Shown piece by piece: positions 35,240-48,559 of a stretch of 64,000 nucleotides of DNA. The DNA is from Benincasa hispida (Eukaryota > Streptophyta > Magnoliopsida > Cucurbitales > Cucurbitaceae): contig NC_052359.1 in the NCBI RefSeq assembly GCF_009727055.1, forward strand, positions 23,842,501 through 23,906,500. Reading direction: 5' to 3'. The notes under the pieces are model-generated. The model worked only from the letters and a program-made list of their open reading frames with translations. It searched no databases and had not been told where the DNA came from. Within the stretch, counting starts at the first letter, position 1. Every line of letters starts with the position of its first letter. Both the position numbers and the translations under genes were made by a program.

Positions 35240-36719
35240 GTCTTAAGTACATTGCTCCTTCCCTATAGATCCCGGGGCTTCTGAATTACTGAGCAATGTT
35301 CCCGATGTTCGACTTCTTAGCTTCGAGGCCAGCTGGCCCACTTGGATCTCCAGATTCCTTATGGAAGACGCTTGTGCATGCATCACTGCATCATTTTTAT
35401 CCATAAACTACTTCAGCAGTGTCTCTAATGAGACTCTCGAGGTGTTAGACAATGATGCTTGCTAGTTCTGTGGTCTTGATTGCCCTTGATTGTGGTGAAA
35501 AGGGGGATTCCCTCTACTGCCCCCTTGATGGTTCACTAGCTCCCCTAGACTGGGATTGCCTCCCCAACCGAAGTTAGGATGGCTCCTCCGGCCCGAATTA
35601 TAGGTGTTGCTAAAGGGATTGTTTTGGATAGCATACACTTTCTGAAGATTCAATGAACACCCATCAGCTCCGTGAGCCCCTCCACAATTGACGTGGCTGA
35701 TTGCGGCCACTTGAGCCGGTGCAGCGGGTTGCGTTGATTGTGGGGCAATGGCTCCTTGGTTAATTGCCATTGATTGGAGGATCGAGGTCACCGTGGCCAT
35801 CTGTGTGGCCAACGTGGTCATTGTCTTCACAGGGACAATGGCTATTTCATTTTTCCTATTATCGGTGCCTCGGCATTCATATCCATCATCGATCCATCAT
35901 CCATATTCCGCGAGATGCGGTCGAGGATGACTTTGGCCTCCATGTATGTCTTATCCATAAAACCTTCTGCCGCGAAGGCATCAGCAACAGCCTGCGTTGC
36001 TCTGTTCAAGCCATTGTAAAATGTTTCCATCAAGACGCAATCGGGAATCCCGATATGCTGGCAGTTTTTCACCAGTCTCCTGAATCGCACCCAGGCGGTG
36101 CTCAGGGTTTCATTCTCCTTCTGTTCAAAGTTCAACACATCCTTTCGCTGCCTTGCATTGACTGTGGGAGGGAAGAACTTCTTCATGAACTGCTCCACCA
36201 ATTGCTCCCATGAAGTGATCTCATTTGGCTCCAGTGAGTAAGCCCATCTCTTAGCCTCGTCCCTCAAGGTATAAGGGAACAAATACAATCTTATATTTTC
36301 TGGGGTAATGCCAGGTAAGGAAAAATTGCTACAGATCTCGACAAAGTTGGTCAGATGGGCATGTGGGCTTCACCTTGCAGACCCTCAAGTTGCCCGACAT
36401 TTTGAATCATCTGGAACATGATCGGCTTAATCTCAAAGTGCCCGTTCTCATCCACAGTCGGCCTCGAGATTCCAGGCGAAAAATCATACAAACTAGGTGT
36501 CGCATAATTACACATCGGGATGTTGCGGTCAACCACCAGGAAAACAGGATCCTGAGCCGATGGAACATCCCCTTGGTTTGTAACGAACATCGCGTTATCA
36601 TTGTTGTCCGCCATGTTGGCTGCCTTTTCTTGCTGAATTCGTTTCTGACGTACCTTTGCGTGGAAAGTTCGCTCGATCTCAGGGTCAGCTACGAATTCTG
36701 GTTCAGCACCAGGACTCAT
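35240..36719 (-). pseudogene. gag of pol-less element, copy 2
   Basis: The start is ATG at 36719 (MSPGAEPEFVADPEIERTFHAK), with MADNNDNAMFVTNQGD, NIPMCNYATPSLYDFSPGISRP and FEIKPIMFQMIQNVGQ. A frameshift near 36360 leads to 36288-35842 (LFPYTLRDEAKRWAYSL, FMKKFFPPTVNARQRKDVLNFEQ, HIGIPDCVLMETFYNGLNRATQ), then 35830-35462 with a zinc-knuckle-like CGGAHGADGC and a Gly/Asn/Gln-rich stretch. It ends ..EIQVGQLASKLRSR.. GKEQCT and a stop near 35245. Relative to A2 the protein stops right after GKEQ, where A2 runs on into the protease linker. Few breaks are seen. Confidence 0.88.
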
Positions 36720-36816
36720 AAACCATCAGGCTACTTTCCACGTTGAACAACCAGTACAATGAAATCTGTCCTGCAAAATACAAAAAACACACTGAAACAA
36801 TAAACCATTAACCAAG

Positions 36817-36834
36817 TCCCCGACAACGGCGCCA
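36817..36834 (-). other. Primer-binding site, tRNA-Asp type
   Basis: The plus strand TCCCCGACAACGGCGCCA is one mismatch from the tRNA-Asp 3' end and lies six bases from the LTR at 36841. It is shared with element B and, in degraded form, A1. Confidence 0.88.
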
Positions 36835-36840
36835 TAAACT

Positions 36841-38280
36841 TGTTGACTAACTTTTTGTATAGGTAAGGATGTATGATGTTCTATGCTCATGATAATGCGA
36901 TACTACTTCTGAATATGCGTTAATTATGGATGTTCATGTAGTATGCCATGCGCTATCACAAGTTTCCTTACAATGGAACCAAGTGTAATTCCACTGCAAG
37001 ATTCTCGGTGTGATCCAAGGTCAAACACGGGTACTGGTTTAGGTTATTGTGGTATGTTTATGATATATGCGACCAGGTTTTCAATCTTTAAAAGTGTATG
37101 TGTATAGGTATATAAATTGCAATAAAAGAAAGTAAAGCAGTAAAGATGCGATAATAAAATAAAAACACAATAAACCTAAGTTAGATGATACAAGATACAG
37201 GTTTCATGTACAAGATGCTGGGGTCAAGGCTAACTGTGAAAGTTGTGCAAAGATGTGGGATGCGGTGGCAAGTCTTATGAATAGAATAGAAAGACAAAGA
37301 CAAATAATATAAACAACCCAAGTTCTTAATCGCATTGAAGCTACAAATACTGTTCTGTTATACTCTTGGCGTATACCTCTCGGTGATCGGCCGCGCTCCC
37401 ACGTGTCTGTGGTGAAACAGAGACTAACGTAATGAACGCAGGTTGCTTTCATGTCTGGAAGTACTCGCTTTAGTTGACCCATTCCTCTAATCCTCTCTCG
37501 ATAGATCAGAATGACATCTTCACTTCAGCTCTTACAAGGGAAGATGCCATCTAGCATGCCTTAGCTAAACGCATTTTATATCTTTAACATAAATTAAGTA
37601 CTTGGTTAATTCATATTGCTTATCAGGGAATTAAGAAAACATCATGAAGAAAGTGATTGATGGGTGAATGGAAATAGATAAAGAATGGTAAATAGAAGCT
37701 ATCGAAACATTTAATATCTCTATTAAGAGTTTGATACATGGTGTGTAAATGAAGAGATAAAGAACAGTGAAGTACAACGATGAAAGAGATAGACAGAAAC
37801 AAACAAGCGACAATGTCTTTGCACTGATTCGATGAAAACCTGCTTGTCGAATATGATGGTTTTGATGACAGGAAGAGCTCCCCTCTCAGGCTTGCTCCAC
37901 CGGTAGCAGGGATATTTGCACAGAGCTTTCAATCGGACGTTTGGCATATTAGATCAGAGATTCACCTCTTGGCCTTATCTCGTCTTCTTCCCAGATTTCG
38001 TCTCTTAAGCACTCAGCTCAGCCTTTTCTCTCAACAATTTTTCAGCACTTACCCTGTTTCCCGTAGCATGTATTTTCTTTGAAGTCAATGGGGTATTTAT
38101 AAGTGCAGATCTTTGACTCCGACCTTGTGGTCCCCACTAATAGTTATGGGTGTAATTGCGATCATTTATAATTACTGTAATACTAGGATAATTTTCACAC
38201 AAACGACACATATTTGCTAACTTTTGGCCGCAATATCTAGATAAGGTGAGATAAATAACTTGTATTTCTACACATTATCA
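36841..38280 (-). repeat. 5' LTR of pol-less copy 2 (1440 bp)
   Basis: The right end is ..CACATTATCA (minus TGATAATGTG) and the left end TGTTGACTAA. It is about 350 bp shorter than its relatives because of an internal deletion near 38150, where sequence 3' of 'gtccccact' joins 'tgtaattgcgatcattt'; the palindromic U3 block is lost. TATAAATA reads on the minus strand at 38094-38101. Confidence 0.87.
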
Positions 38281-39041
<761 letters not shown>

Positions 39042-40848
39042 TGATAAACGTGTGGAAATATATAAGTTATTTATTGCCACCTTATCTAGATATTGACGCA
39101 AAAAGTTAGTAAATATACGTCGATTATATGAAGATTAGCTTAGAATTACCAATATTATAAATGCTCGCAATTACACCCATTAACGCCATAAAGAAGGAAA
39201 GGAAAGGAGATTTTACTCTGTTTTGCAGGAAACCAAGTCACCGCTTGCACTCAAGACTCACGAGAAACTGATCAACGCATCTCTGTCACATTGCGCTCGT
39301 CAATCAACAATGAAGAGATGATCACCGCAATGACGGCGCAATGGACAGTCGATCCAAAGCTAACTTTCAACTGCATGTGGTAATAAAAACAAACACCGCA
39401 TGTGAATACTCGATCGATAGATGCAACTGAGCAATGCAAAAGTGGAGGATTGAGACACGTACAACTAACGGTTGTGCAGAATTGATGATTTGATTGCATA
39501 ACAGAAGGAATAATATCCCTCCACCTTCGGAATTACCATAACCATCAGTGGGGACGACAAGGCCGGAGTCAAAGACCTGCACCTATAAATACCCCATAGA
39601 TTTCAGAGAAAACTTATGCTACTTGATAGGGGGCTAAGTGCTACTAAACTGTTGAGAGAAAAGGTTGGGCTGAGTGCTTATGTGAAGAAATCTGGGAAGA
39701 AGACGAGATAAGGCAAAGAGGTGAATCTCATATCTAATCTATCGAATACCCAATCGGAAGCTCTGTGCATAGATCTCTACTACCGGTGGAGCAAGCCTGA
39801 GAGGAAAGCTCTCCCTACCATCAAATCCATCCTATCCGACAAGCAGATCTCCATCGAATTAGTGCCAAGACATTGGCACTTGTTTGTATCTGTTCTATCT
39901 CTTTCATCGTTGTATTTCACTTTCTCTTCATCTTTTCATTCACACGCCATGTATCAAATGCTTAATAGATATATTAAATGTTTCGATAGCTTTCATATAC
40001 CATTTTCTTTCTATTTCCGTTCCTCCGTGAATCACTTTTTCCATGATGTCTTTTCAATCCCCTGATAGTTAATATGAATCAAACAAGTACTTAATCTATG
40101 TTAAAGGTATAAAATGCATTTAGCTAAGGCATGCTAGATGGCATCTTCACCTGTGAGAGTAGAAGTGAAGATGCCATTCTGATCTATCGAGGGAGGGTTA
40201 GAAGAATGCGTTAACTAAAGCGAGTAGTACTTCCAGACATGGAAGCAACCTTGCGTTCATTACGTTATTCTCTGTTTCACCATAGACATATGAGAGCGGG
40301 GCCAATCACTATAAGGTGTACGCTAAGAGAAGAGCAGAACAGTATTTCTAGCTTCAACACAATTGAGAACTTGTGCTGTTTATATTATTTATCTTTCCCT
40401 TTCTGTTCTGTTCATAAGAATTGCCACCACATTCCACGTCTTTGCATAACTTTCAAAGCCAACCTTGACCCCAGCATCTTGTAACATAAAGCTTGTATCT
40501 TGTATCATCTAGCTTAGGTTTATTGTATTTTACTTTATTATCGCATCTTTACTACTTTACTTTATTTTATCGAAATTTATATACCTGTACAAACACATTT
40601 TTAAAGATTGAAAACCTAGTCGCATATATCGTGAACATATCATAATAACCTAAAATAGTCGCTGAGTTCGTCCTTGGATCACACTGAGAAACTTGCTGTG
40701 GAATTACACTTGGTTCTATCGTAAGGAAACTTATGACAATGCATGGCATACTACGTGAACATCAATAATTAACGCATATCTAGCAGTAGTATTGCATCAT
40801 TTCGAGCATAGAACATCATCAATCATATCTATCAGCGATTCGTCAGCA
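39042..40848 (+). repeat. 5' LTR of element B (1807 bp)
   Basis: Starts TGATAAACGT and ends CGTCAGCA. The TATA box TATAAATA is at 39584-39591. It pairs with 51488-53291 along its whole length; the two differ by scattered substitutions (roughly one in twelve in a stretch I compared by eye), so the insertion is not recent. Confidence 0.9.
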
Positions 40849-40854
40849 AGTTTA

Positions 40855-40872
40855 TGGCACCGTTGCGGGGGA
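40855..40872 (+). other. Primer-binding site of element B
   Basis: TGGCACCGTTGCGGGGGA, two mismatches to the tRNA-Asp complement, six bases after the LTR end. Confidence 0.85.
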
Positions 40873-40968
40873 TTGGTTAACGGTTTGTTGTTTGAGTGTG
40901 TTTTTGGTATTTTGCAAGACAGATCTCATTGTACTGGTTGTTCAATGTGGAGAGTAGGCTGACGGTTT

Positions 40969-42480
40969 ATGAGTCCTGGTGCTGAACTAGAATTTGAAGC
41001 TGACCCTGTGATCGAGCATACTTTCCGCGCAAGGGCACGTCAGAACTGAATTAGGCGAAAGAAGGCAGCCAACATGGCGGACAACAATGATAATACAGTA
41101 CCGGTTGCAAACCAAGGGGATGTTCGACCAGCTCAGGATCCTATCTTCCTGAAGGTTGATCGCAACATCCCAATGCCCATAATTATGCGGCACCAAATTT
41201 GTATGATTTTTGGCCTGGAATCTCTTGAGGTCGATTGTGAAGAGAATGCACCGTTTCGAGATTAAGTCGTCATTGCTGCAGGTGATTCAAAACGCCCGGT
41301 AGTTTGGGGGTCTGCAAGGTGAAGACCCACATACCCATCTGTCCAGCTTTTTCGAGATGTGCGCAATTTTTCCTTATACCTTGGCGTGACCCCAGAGGGA
41401 CGAGGCTAAAAAAAGGGTGGGCTTACTCACTGAAGCCAAAAAGAAAATCACTTCCATGGGAGATCAATGGATTTTAGAGCGGTTCATGAAGAAGTTCTTC
41501 CCACATTGCCGTCAACGCAACGGCGGTTGAAAGGATGTGTTGACACTTTGAACAGATTGAGAAGGAGGACCTTAGCACCGCCTGGGTGCCGATTTAGGAG
41601 ACTGGTGAAAAAACTACCCGCATATGGAGATCCCGATTGCATCTTGATGCCAAACGTTTTATAAAGTGCTTGAACAGAGCAACGCCAGGTGGCTGTTGCT
41701 TGATGCGCTTCGCAGGTAGGAGGTTTTTTGGATAAGACATTTCACAGAGGCAAAAAAGTCTCCTCGACTGCATCTCGCGAAATATGGATGACTGGATCGA
41801 CGAATGATATGGAGGCGAGGGCACTGAGAGAAAGGAAAAGTGAAACAACCATTTGTCCCGTGGAAACAATTGAACCATGTTAGCCATGCCAAATGGCGCG
41901 CGGTGACCACCTGATCCTCCAGTTCCAATGGCAATCAACCATGGAGCCATTGCTCCACAATCAGCATACCCGCTACACTGCTCAAGTCTCCGCAATCACT
42001 TTGTGTCATATTATTGGAGGGGCTCACGGAAGCTGACATGTGCCCATTTGAATCTTCAGCAAAGTATTGTTCTATCCCAGAATAACCCCTTCAGCAACAC
42101 CTATAATTCGGGCTACAAGGAGCCATTTCCTAACTTTCGGTTGGGGAGGCAATTCCCAACCAGGGCCAGTTAACCTATCAAACGGGCGTTGGGGGTAGTA
42201 GAGGAATCCACCTTTTCACCAAATCAAGGGCAATCAAGACTGCACAAACCAGCAACCTCATCATCTAACACCTCGGGAAAGCTCATTTGGAGGCACTGCT
42301 GAAAGCAATATATGGATAAAAACGACGTTAGTAATGCAAGCGCAACGTCTTCAATAAGGAGTCTGGAGATCCAAGTGGGCCAGCTGGGCCTCTGAGCTTA
42401 AGAGTCGGAGCACCGGGAATGTTGCACAGCAATTTCTAAAGTCCCGGGATCGTTATTAGGAAAGGGGCAATTGTCTTAAG
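40969..42480 (+). pseudogene. gag of element B (with many single-base indels)
   Basis: The ATG at 40969 gives MSPGAELEFEADPVIEHTF, then MADNNDNTVPVANQGDVRPAQDP at 41074, matching copy 2. After this the frame shifts every 50-100 bases, though the gag domain can be followed by eye: 'FEIKSS', 'FMKKFFP', 'RFRRLVKKLPAYGDPDCIL', 'ISRNMDDW' and 'NPFSNTYNSGY'. Many shifts are one-base insertions next to a repeated base, a pattern more like uncorrected sequencing noise than decay. The part from 42074 on is repeated, with far fewer breaks, at 44161. Confidence 0.8.
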
Positions 42481-44135
42481 ACATTGAGCAGGAAATCCTG
42501 AATCACTCGAAGATTTGGATTGCGGATTCACTATGGACAAACGCAATTTTCAAGTCCCATATCTCAATACTATGTTTAATGCTTTATTTGAATTTCTGTC
42601 TCTTTAAAATTTTTGAATTTTTTTCTTCAGTTTTTCATTTAATTCAATTTTTACTTATGAACTTTATTTCCTCATTTATATTTTATCAATTTAATTCCTG
42701 TCTCGTCTTAAATTCCTTTGATTTTTTTTTTTTAGTAATTAATGGATGAACTTTAAAAATGGTGAAATGATTGAGTAATAAATAGAAATTATTGTTGTAA
42801 ATAATAACAACTTTTCGTTAATGAAAAAATAATAATAATTAAAAAAACAAATAACAACGAAGTACTGCAGGCGATAATTTCCATATAGCAAGTTTAATAT
42901 GAGATGCTTTGCGTTACCTGACTTTCAAATTGATATTAAGTTGAGGGGTGTGTTGCGCTCAGATATATGTTCTATTGCCCGTCCTTAGCTAAAATGAACT
43001 ATGTTGAAGGTATCCTCCATAAATGCATTGGTTAAGGAGGTGTACGAGGTATATTGCATTGTTGCCTGTTCCTCAGCGAAATACATTTGCGTTGGTGAGC
43101 ACAATGCGTCAAATCTTTATCTGCGTCCATCGAAATAAAATATAAAGGAAAATTCTTTTGTAATTTGGGTGAAGTCCAATCGTCTTCGTATCCCAAGTAA
43201 TGATGATTGGCAGACGACAAGACATTCTTTTATGACAATTGGCCATAAATGAGGGAATCGATCAAGTTTTCTTTTGAGCTTGCTCAAGGCCTGTCGGCCG
43301 CAAAAAATCGCATTTGGGCCCACACGGGTCTTCCAACCTATAAATAGAATCCTTCCCTCACTGTGAAACTTTACCTCATTTGCAAATCAAGAAAAACCAT
43401 TTAGCGCCTTTGCATCCAAAACCAGTTTTTTTCTCCCAAGCACTCAAGTTTACCAGGACCTTTTCCAAAGCTCGTATCCTGGCTAACCAAACTCCCAAAC
43501 CAATCCGCTTTCACCATCCACCCTAACCAAGTAGCCATGCGAGAAGCAACATTTCTGGCTACCAGTCGCGGCTCACCGCCCATGCCCACACTGTACCCAG
43601 ACTCGCCAGGAGGAAAACTGGGAGAAAAACCTCTGCCTGTTATGCCTTTGTGTTCAACGAGGAGGAGGCAGCCTTAAGAGCATGCCTACGCGAACACATT
43701 CGTCTCAAACTAAAAGTGAAAGGAAGACACGCGATGATACGAAGGTGTTTGGAACATCCTGAGTACCTTAGAGCAAGGAGGTGGGCTATGCCCGAGGCAG
43801 GGGTTTGGTAAACCAAACTCTTGTACGGAGAGGAGGCCGACTGGTAGTGGTCGGATTGGAAGCAGTGAAGGATGGTAGTAGTGGTGGTGGTTGTCAAGAA
43901 GAAGAAACGAGGAATGGATGTTTCTGGTCCCAGAGACTTCAGGAGCAATCTGTCCTTGCAGAGCCTATGACGAACCTCCAAGAATAAAGAAGAAGAAAAT
44001 CAAAAAGTAGAGAAGATAGATTTGGCATTTGAGGATAAGGAAGTGATGTGACTCCCAACTGAATAGATGCTGCAACTCCAGAAAGGCGGCTGAGAAAAAA
44101 AATAATGAAGAAGAAGTCAGCAAAAACTCTCTCTT
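42074..44135 (+). other. Low-quality duplicate of 44161-46185
   Basis: From 'agaataaccccttcagc' on, this stretch follows 44161 to about 46185 base for base but with many extra single bases (for example 'gggaaagctcatttggagg' against 'gggaagctcattggagg'). It covers the gag end, spacer and ORF3 start, and ends at the N run. I read it as the noisy end of one contig overlapping the next. It should not be counted as separate genes. Confidence 0.85.
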
Positions 44136-44160
44136 NNNNNNNNNNNNNNNNNNNNNNNNN
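44136..44160. other. Assembly gap (25 N)
   Basis: A run of 25 unknown bases. The sequences on its two sides are copies of one another, which implies a failed join and not missing sequence. Confidence 0.98.
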
Positions 44161-44546
44161 ATCCAGAATAACCCCTTCAGCAACACCTATAATTCGGGCT
44201 AAAGGAGCCATCCTAACTTCGGTTGGGGAGGCAATCCCAACCCAGGGGGCCAGTTAACCATCAACGGGGTAGTAGAGGGAATCCACCTTTTCACCACAAT
44301 CAAGGGCAATCAAGACTGCACAACCAGCAACCATCATCATCTAACACCTCGGGAAGCTCATTGGAGGCACTGCTGAAGCAATATATGGATAAAAACGACG
44401 TAGTAATGCAAGCGCAAACGTCTTCAATAAGGAGTCTGGAGATCCAAGTGGGCCAGCTGGCCTCTGAGCTAAGAAGTCGAGCACCGGGAATGTTGCCCAG
44501 CAATTCTAAAGTCCCGGGATCTATAGGAAAGGAGCAATGTCCTTAA
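44161..44546 (+). pseudogene. gag C-terminal part of element B (clean copy)
   Basis: The frame 44223-44546 reads NHQRGSRGNPPFHHNQGQSR, SGSSLEALLKQYMDKND and SLEIQVGQLASELRSRAPGM and ends GKEQCP-stop. It aligns with the gag end of copy 2 at 35462-35245. The coiled-coil-like segment corresponds to the one before the protease linker in A1 and A2. The stop immediately after GKEQC defines the pol-less junction. Confidence 0.88.
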
Positions 44547-45512
44547 GACATTGAGCAGGAAATCCTGATCACCTGCGGAGATTTGGATTGCGATCACTCA
44601 TGACAACGCAATTTTCGGTCCATATCTCAATACTATGTTTAATGCTTTATTGAATTTCTGTCTCTTTAAATTTTGAATTTTTTTCTTCAGTTCTTCATTT
44701 AATTCAATTTTTACTTTATGAATTTATTTCCTCATTTATATCTTTACATTTAATTCTGTCTCGTCTTAAATTCCTTGATTTTTTTTTTGTAATTAATGCG
44801 ATGAACTTTAAATGGTGAATGATTGAGTAATAAAGAGAAAATTTATTGTTGTAAATCATAACAACTTGCGTTAATGAAAAAATAATAATAATAAAAAAAA
44901 CAATTAACAACGAGTATGCAAGGCGATAATTTCCATATAGCAAGTTAATATGAGATGCTTTGCGTTCACCTGACTCAATTGTATTAAGTTGAGGGGTGTG
45001 TTGCGCTCGTATATGTTCTTTGCCCGTCCTTAGCTAAATGAACTATGTTGAGGTATCCTCCATAAATGCATTTGGTTAAGGGGTGTGTTACGGGTATATA
45101 TGCATTGTTGCCTGTCCTCAGCGAAAATACATTTGCGTTGGTGAGCACAATGCGTCAATCTTTATCTTGCGTCCATTCGAATAAAATATTAAAGAAAATT
45201 CTTTTTGTAATTTGGGTGAAGTCCAATCGTTTCGTATCCCAAAGTAATGATGATTGGCAGACGAAAGGACATTCTTTTTATGAAATTCCATAAATGAGGG
45301 AAATCGATCAACGTGTCTTTTGAGCTGCTCAAGGCCTGTCGCCGCAAAAATCGCATTGGGCCCACCACGGTCCAACCTATAAATAGAATCCCTTCCCTCA
45401 CTGTGAAACTTTACCTCATTTTGCAAATCAGAAACCCTAGCGCCTTTGCATCCAAACCAGTTTTTCTCCCCAGCAGCTCAAGTTTTTACCAGACCTTTCC
45501 AAGCTCGTATCC
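44547..45512 (+). other. Spacer between gag and ORF3 in element B
   Basis: AT-rich, with no gene. It holds the two-unit motif at 44985-45128 ('ggggtgtgttgcgctcg.. ttgcccgtccttagc', then 'ggggtgtgttacggg.. ttgcctgtcctcagc'). Further on is a TATAAATA-containing stretch 'cctataaatagaatccc' near 45375-45392, 120 bp before the ORF3 start. That could be an internal promoter for ORF3, but this is inference. Confidence 0.65.
45376..45391 (+). promoter_or_regulatory. Possible internal promoter TATA box upstream of ORF3
   Basis: CCTATAAATAGAATCC lies about 125-130 bp before the ORF3 ATG at 45513, outside any LTR. The duplicate copy has 'cctataaatagaatcc' at about 43340. Position and sequence fit a plant TATA box, which would let ORF3 be transcribed without the LTR. 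No other support is available. Confidence 0.4.
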
Positions 45513-48500
45513 ATGGCTAACCAAACTCCCAACCAATCCGCTTCACCCTCCACCCCTAACCAAGTAGCCATGCGAGAAGCAACATTTCTGGCTACCAGTC
45601 GCAGGCTCACCGCCCATGCCCACACTGTCCCCAGACTCGCCAGGAGAACCTGGAGAAACCCTCTGCCTGTTATGCCTTCTGTGTTCAAGAGAGGAGGCAG
45701 CACTAAGAGCATGCCTACGCCAACACATGTCGTCTCAACTAAAAGTGAAAGGAAGACACGCGATGATACGAAGGTGTTTGGCAACATCCTGAGTACCTTA
45801 GAGCAAGGAGGTGGGCTGCCCGAGGCAGGGGTTGTAAACCAAACTCTGTCTACGGAGGAGGAGGCGATGGTAGTGGCGGATGGAGCAGTGAAGGATGGAG
45901 TAGTGGTGGTGGTTGAAGAAGAAGAAACGAGGAATGATGTTCTGGTCCCAGAGACTCAGGAGGCAACTGTCCTTGCAGAAGCCTATGACGAACCTCCAAG
46001 AAGAGAAGAAGAAGAGATTGTGATCAAGAAAAGAGAAGAAGAATAGATTGCATTTGAGGAGGCCAAGGAAGTTGAGGTTGCGTTGGAGACCCCTGACATT
46101 GCGATGGAGGAGGTTATAGGGGATGTGCAACCAGAAGGGGCTGAGAAGAAAAAAGAAGAAGAAGAAGAGCAAGGGAAAGAAGGTTGGAGAGGCGGAGTCT
46201 TCACATCATCACAAGGAAAGAAAGAACAAAGAGCAAAAGGATGATGATGATGATGAAGAGGCCAAGAAGAAGAGGAAGAAGAAGGAGAAAGAAGAAAGAA
46301 AATTACGCCAGTGTGAAGTGAGGCGCTTGAGAAAATAACAGGAAGCAAAACATAGGGCTGCAAGTCCTGTGAAGGATGGAGAATCAACCTCCATAAGGGA
46401 GGATAGGGGGGAAACGACACAGTTAATGGAATCAACGCAACCCATACTAACGCAAATAGTTGCGACCGATGAAGGAGAAGAAGTAGAGATAACCCCCCTA
46501 ATACGGCGTTGCAGGGAGAAAGTGCCGCAAGGGTCCACAATTTACCCTCAGAGATTAATTTTGACATTGGAAGAGAAAGAGAGAAAAAGAAAAGAAGAGG
46601 AGGAGAAGCAAGAAAAGATGGAGAGGGGCAAGCTCATCATCGCAGATGGGGATAGAAGAAGAAGATTGGAGTTTGAAGAAATGCCACGCAACAATGAGCT
46701 TGCCAGACTTGAAGGGATACGGAAGCGCGAGGAGGAATAACGTCTGTTGTTGGCCTCTGAGCAATTTGAAGAAGAATTTGCGAGAGAAGAAAGAGAAGAA
46801 GAAGAAGAAGAAATGAGGAAGAAAGAAGAAGGGGACAGACTATTGAAGGAAGAGAAAAGGAAAAAGCGCGAAGCCAATAAGCGACACTTATACAAGAAGA
46901 AGGGAAAAGAACTCGCAGAGCGCGAGAAAGAAGAACATCGTAAGGAGCGGGAAAATAAACAAAGACAAGTAGCCCGCCTTGCATTGGCTAAGGAAAAAGG
47001 CAAGGCAATTGTGGAGAGCAGTGAACCCATACCGGCCAGGAACATTTATCAAGGGAAAAGGAGAATGATGATATGTTGATCGAGATGGGCTTCTTTCCCG
47101 TATGATTGTGGAACATGGGTGGGACACATTCTGCCAGTACCCATCCATCATTGTGCCTCAGGTGGTGCGGGATTTCTATCACGGGCATCTTCATGGAAAC
47201 AGGGATGCGGTGACCTTTAGAAAGGAATCAGTATCCTTAAGTGCAAGGGACATCAACGAAATTTATCAAATGAAAGACAACCCTGATGCACCAAGGAATA
47301 AAATTATTGATGTCCCACGAAGCAACAGATGGAAGATGCACTGAGGATATTAACGCAACCGGGCACGAAGTGGTTAGTTTCGCTCAAAGGCATCCGTACT
47401 CTGGAGGCAAGACCTTGCTTCTGGAGGGAAAGGCTCTGGGGTTTACCTAGTCAAGAAGCGGGCTGATCCCAACAACACATGGTAGAACTGTATTAAGGGA
47501 TCAGGTCATGGCCGCAGTATTGATCGCGCGCGGACATCCTATTGACGTAGGGCAGTTGATCGCAAGGCAGATCAGAGCATTGGTGGGGCATATCCGGGGC
47601 AGTACTTCTTCCCGTGGATCGTTTCAAGTCTATGCCTGTCTATGGCGTTGGCATTGATGAGGAGCCCATACTAGAAGTCCACGGCCTCATCAACAAAAAA
47701 TCTTGGAGGCTGCTCCTCAAAGAGCTCACATATTGCCCTAAGATACCAGCAAAGAGACCTCGATTGATTTGAATGTGCCGCAAGAACCCAGGCCAAAAAG
47801 ACGATGCAGAGAAGACAAAGGGAAAAGAAAGGTCCGGGAGTCATCAACACAAGATCCAATATCTATGGACCCTCTTCCCTTAGTCATTTTCCCGGCGCGA
47901 GAGAGCGCCGATGCCACTGAATTTCTTTTTTTTTTCTTTTTAAACGCAAAACCTTCCCCTTTTCATGGAGACATGTGTTACGCAATCTTCTCTTTGTCCC
48001 AACCTCATCATCTGTTTACCCAGCAGCCCTACTTTCACCATCAGCATCATCACCACAACCCACCATTCCATTTTCACAAGTTGATGACCCACACGGTTTG
48101 GGTGAAGGCACCTCTGCCTAACCCCAAAACGATGTTGGCGAGACATCGCAGGCATAACCCTTCATCACCTCCATGGATGCTGAGTTAGCAGAAATGAGAA
48201 CCCTCTTCTCCCAACAACAACAACTCTTCTCTCAACAACAACACTTCTTCAACCACCGATTTGAGGTAGTAATGGAGCGCATTGATGATATTCAACGTAG
48301 TGCGGCCACATCAAGAGAGGCGCTGATCAACATGCAACGCAACATTTATAAAGTTCATATGCACCAGAGAATGATTGCGGAGTGTAATCAAGAGTACTTC
48401 AACTTTCTAATCGCACATCTTCATGGTCCAATGGTGCCCCTACATCTTCGGCAACACTTAAATTTTGTAGAAGCGTCTCCTGCACCACCTCAAAATCCAC

Positions 48501-48559
48501 CTCAAAATCCTCTTATATATTATTTACTTTTTCTATGCGACCATTATGTATTCTTTTAA
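45513..48559 (+). pseudogene. ORF3 of element B: KE-rich coiled coil plus plant transposon protein domain
   Basis: The ATG at 45513 opens a ~177-codon frame (MANQTPNQSASPSTPNQ..) rich in Val/Glu toward its end. A very Lys/Glu/Arg-rich region follows (46123-46338 and 46369-47079, for example EEKERKRKEEEEKQEKMERGK), certain to be charged helix or coiled coil. The core domain comes next (EHGWDTFCQYPSIIVPQVVRDFYHGHL at 47111; GQLIARQIRALVGH near 47550 in another frame), then a basic PKRRCREDKGKRK, a His/Pro-rich stretch, a Gln-rich run and a final coiled coil (48173-48500, MDAELAEMRTLFSQQQQ.. NIYKVHMHQRM). About eight stops or shifts break a frame of roughly 1000 codons. Function is unknown. Confidence 0.8.

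Larger units (their letters stand above)
33853..38280 (-). mobile_element. Pol-less Athila-like element, copy 2 (deleted)
   Basis: Right to left: 5' LTR (36841-38280), PBS (36817-36834), gag (36719 to about 35240), a spacer with the two-unit motif (34743-34880), then an LTR fragment (34733-33853). No protease, RT or integrase sequence lies between gag and the spacer. ORF3, PPT and the LTR start are lost in a deletion at about 34735. The gag end and what follows match element B, not A1 or A2. Confidence 0.82.

Noticed and set aside
45983..47151. Minus-strand Ser/Leu/Phe-rich frames of up to 194 codons, looking like membrane proteins
   Set aside because: They are the antisense of the Lys/Glu-rich ORF3 region, where GAA/AAG codons read as TTC/CTT.
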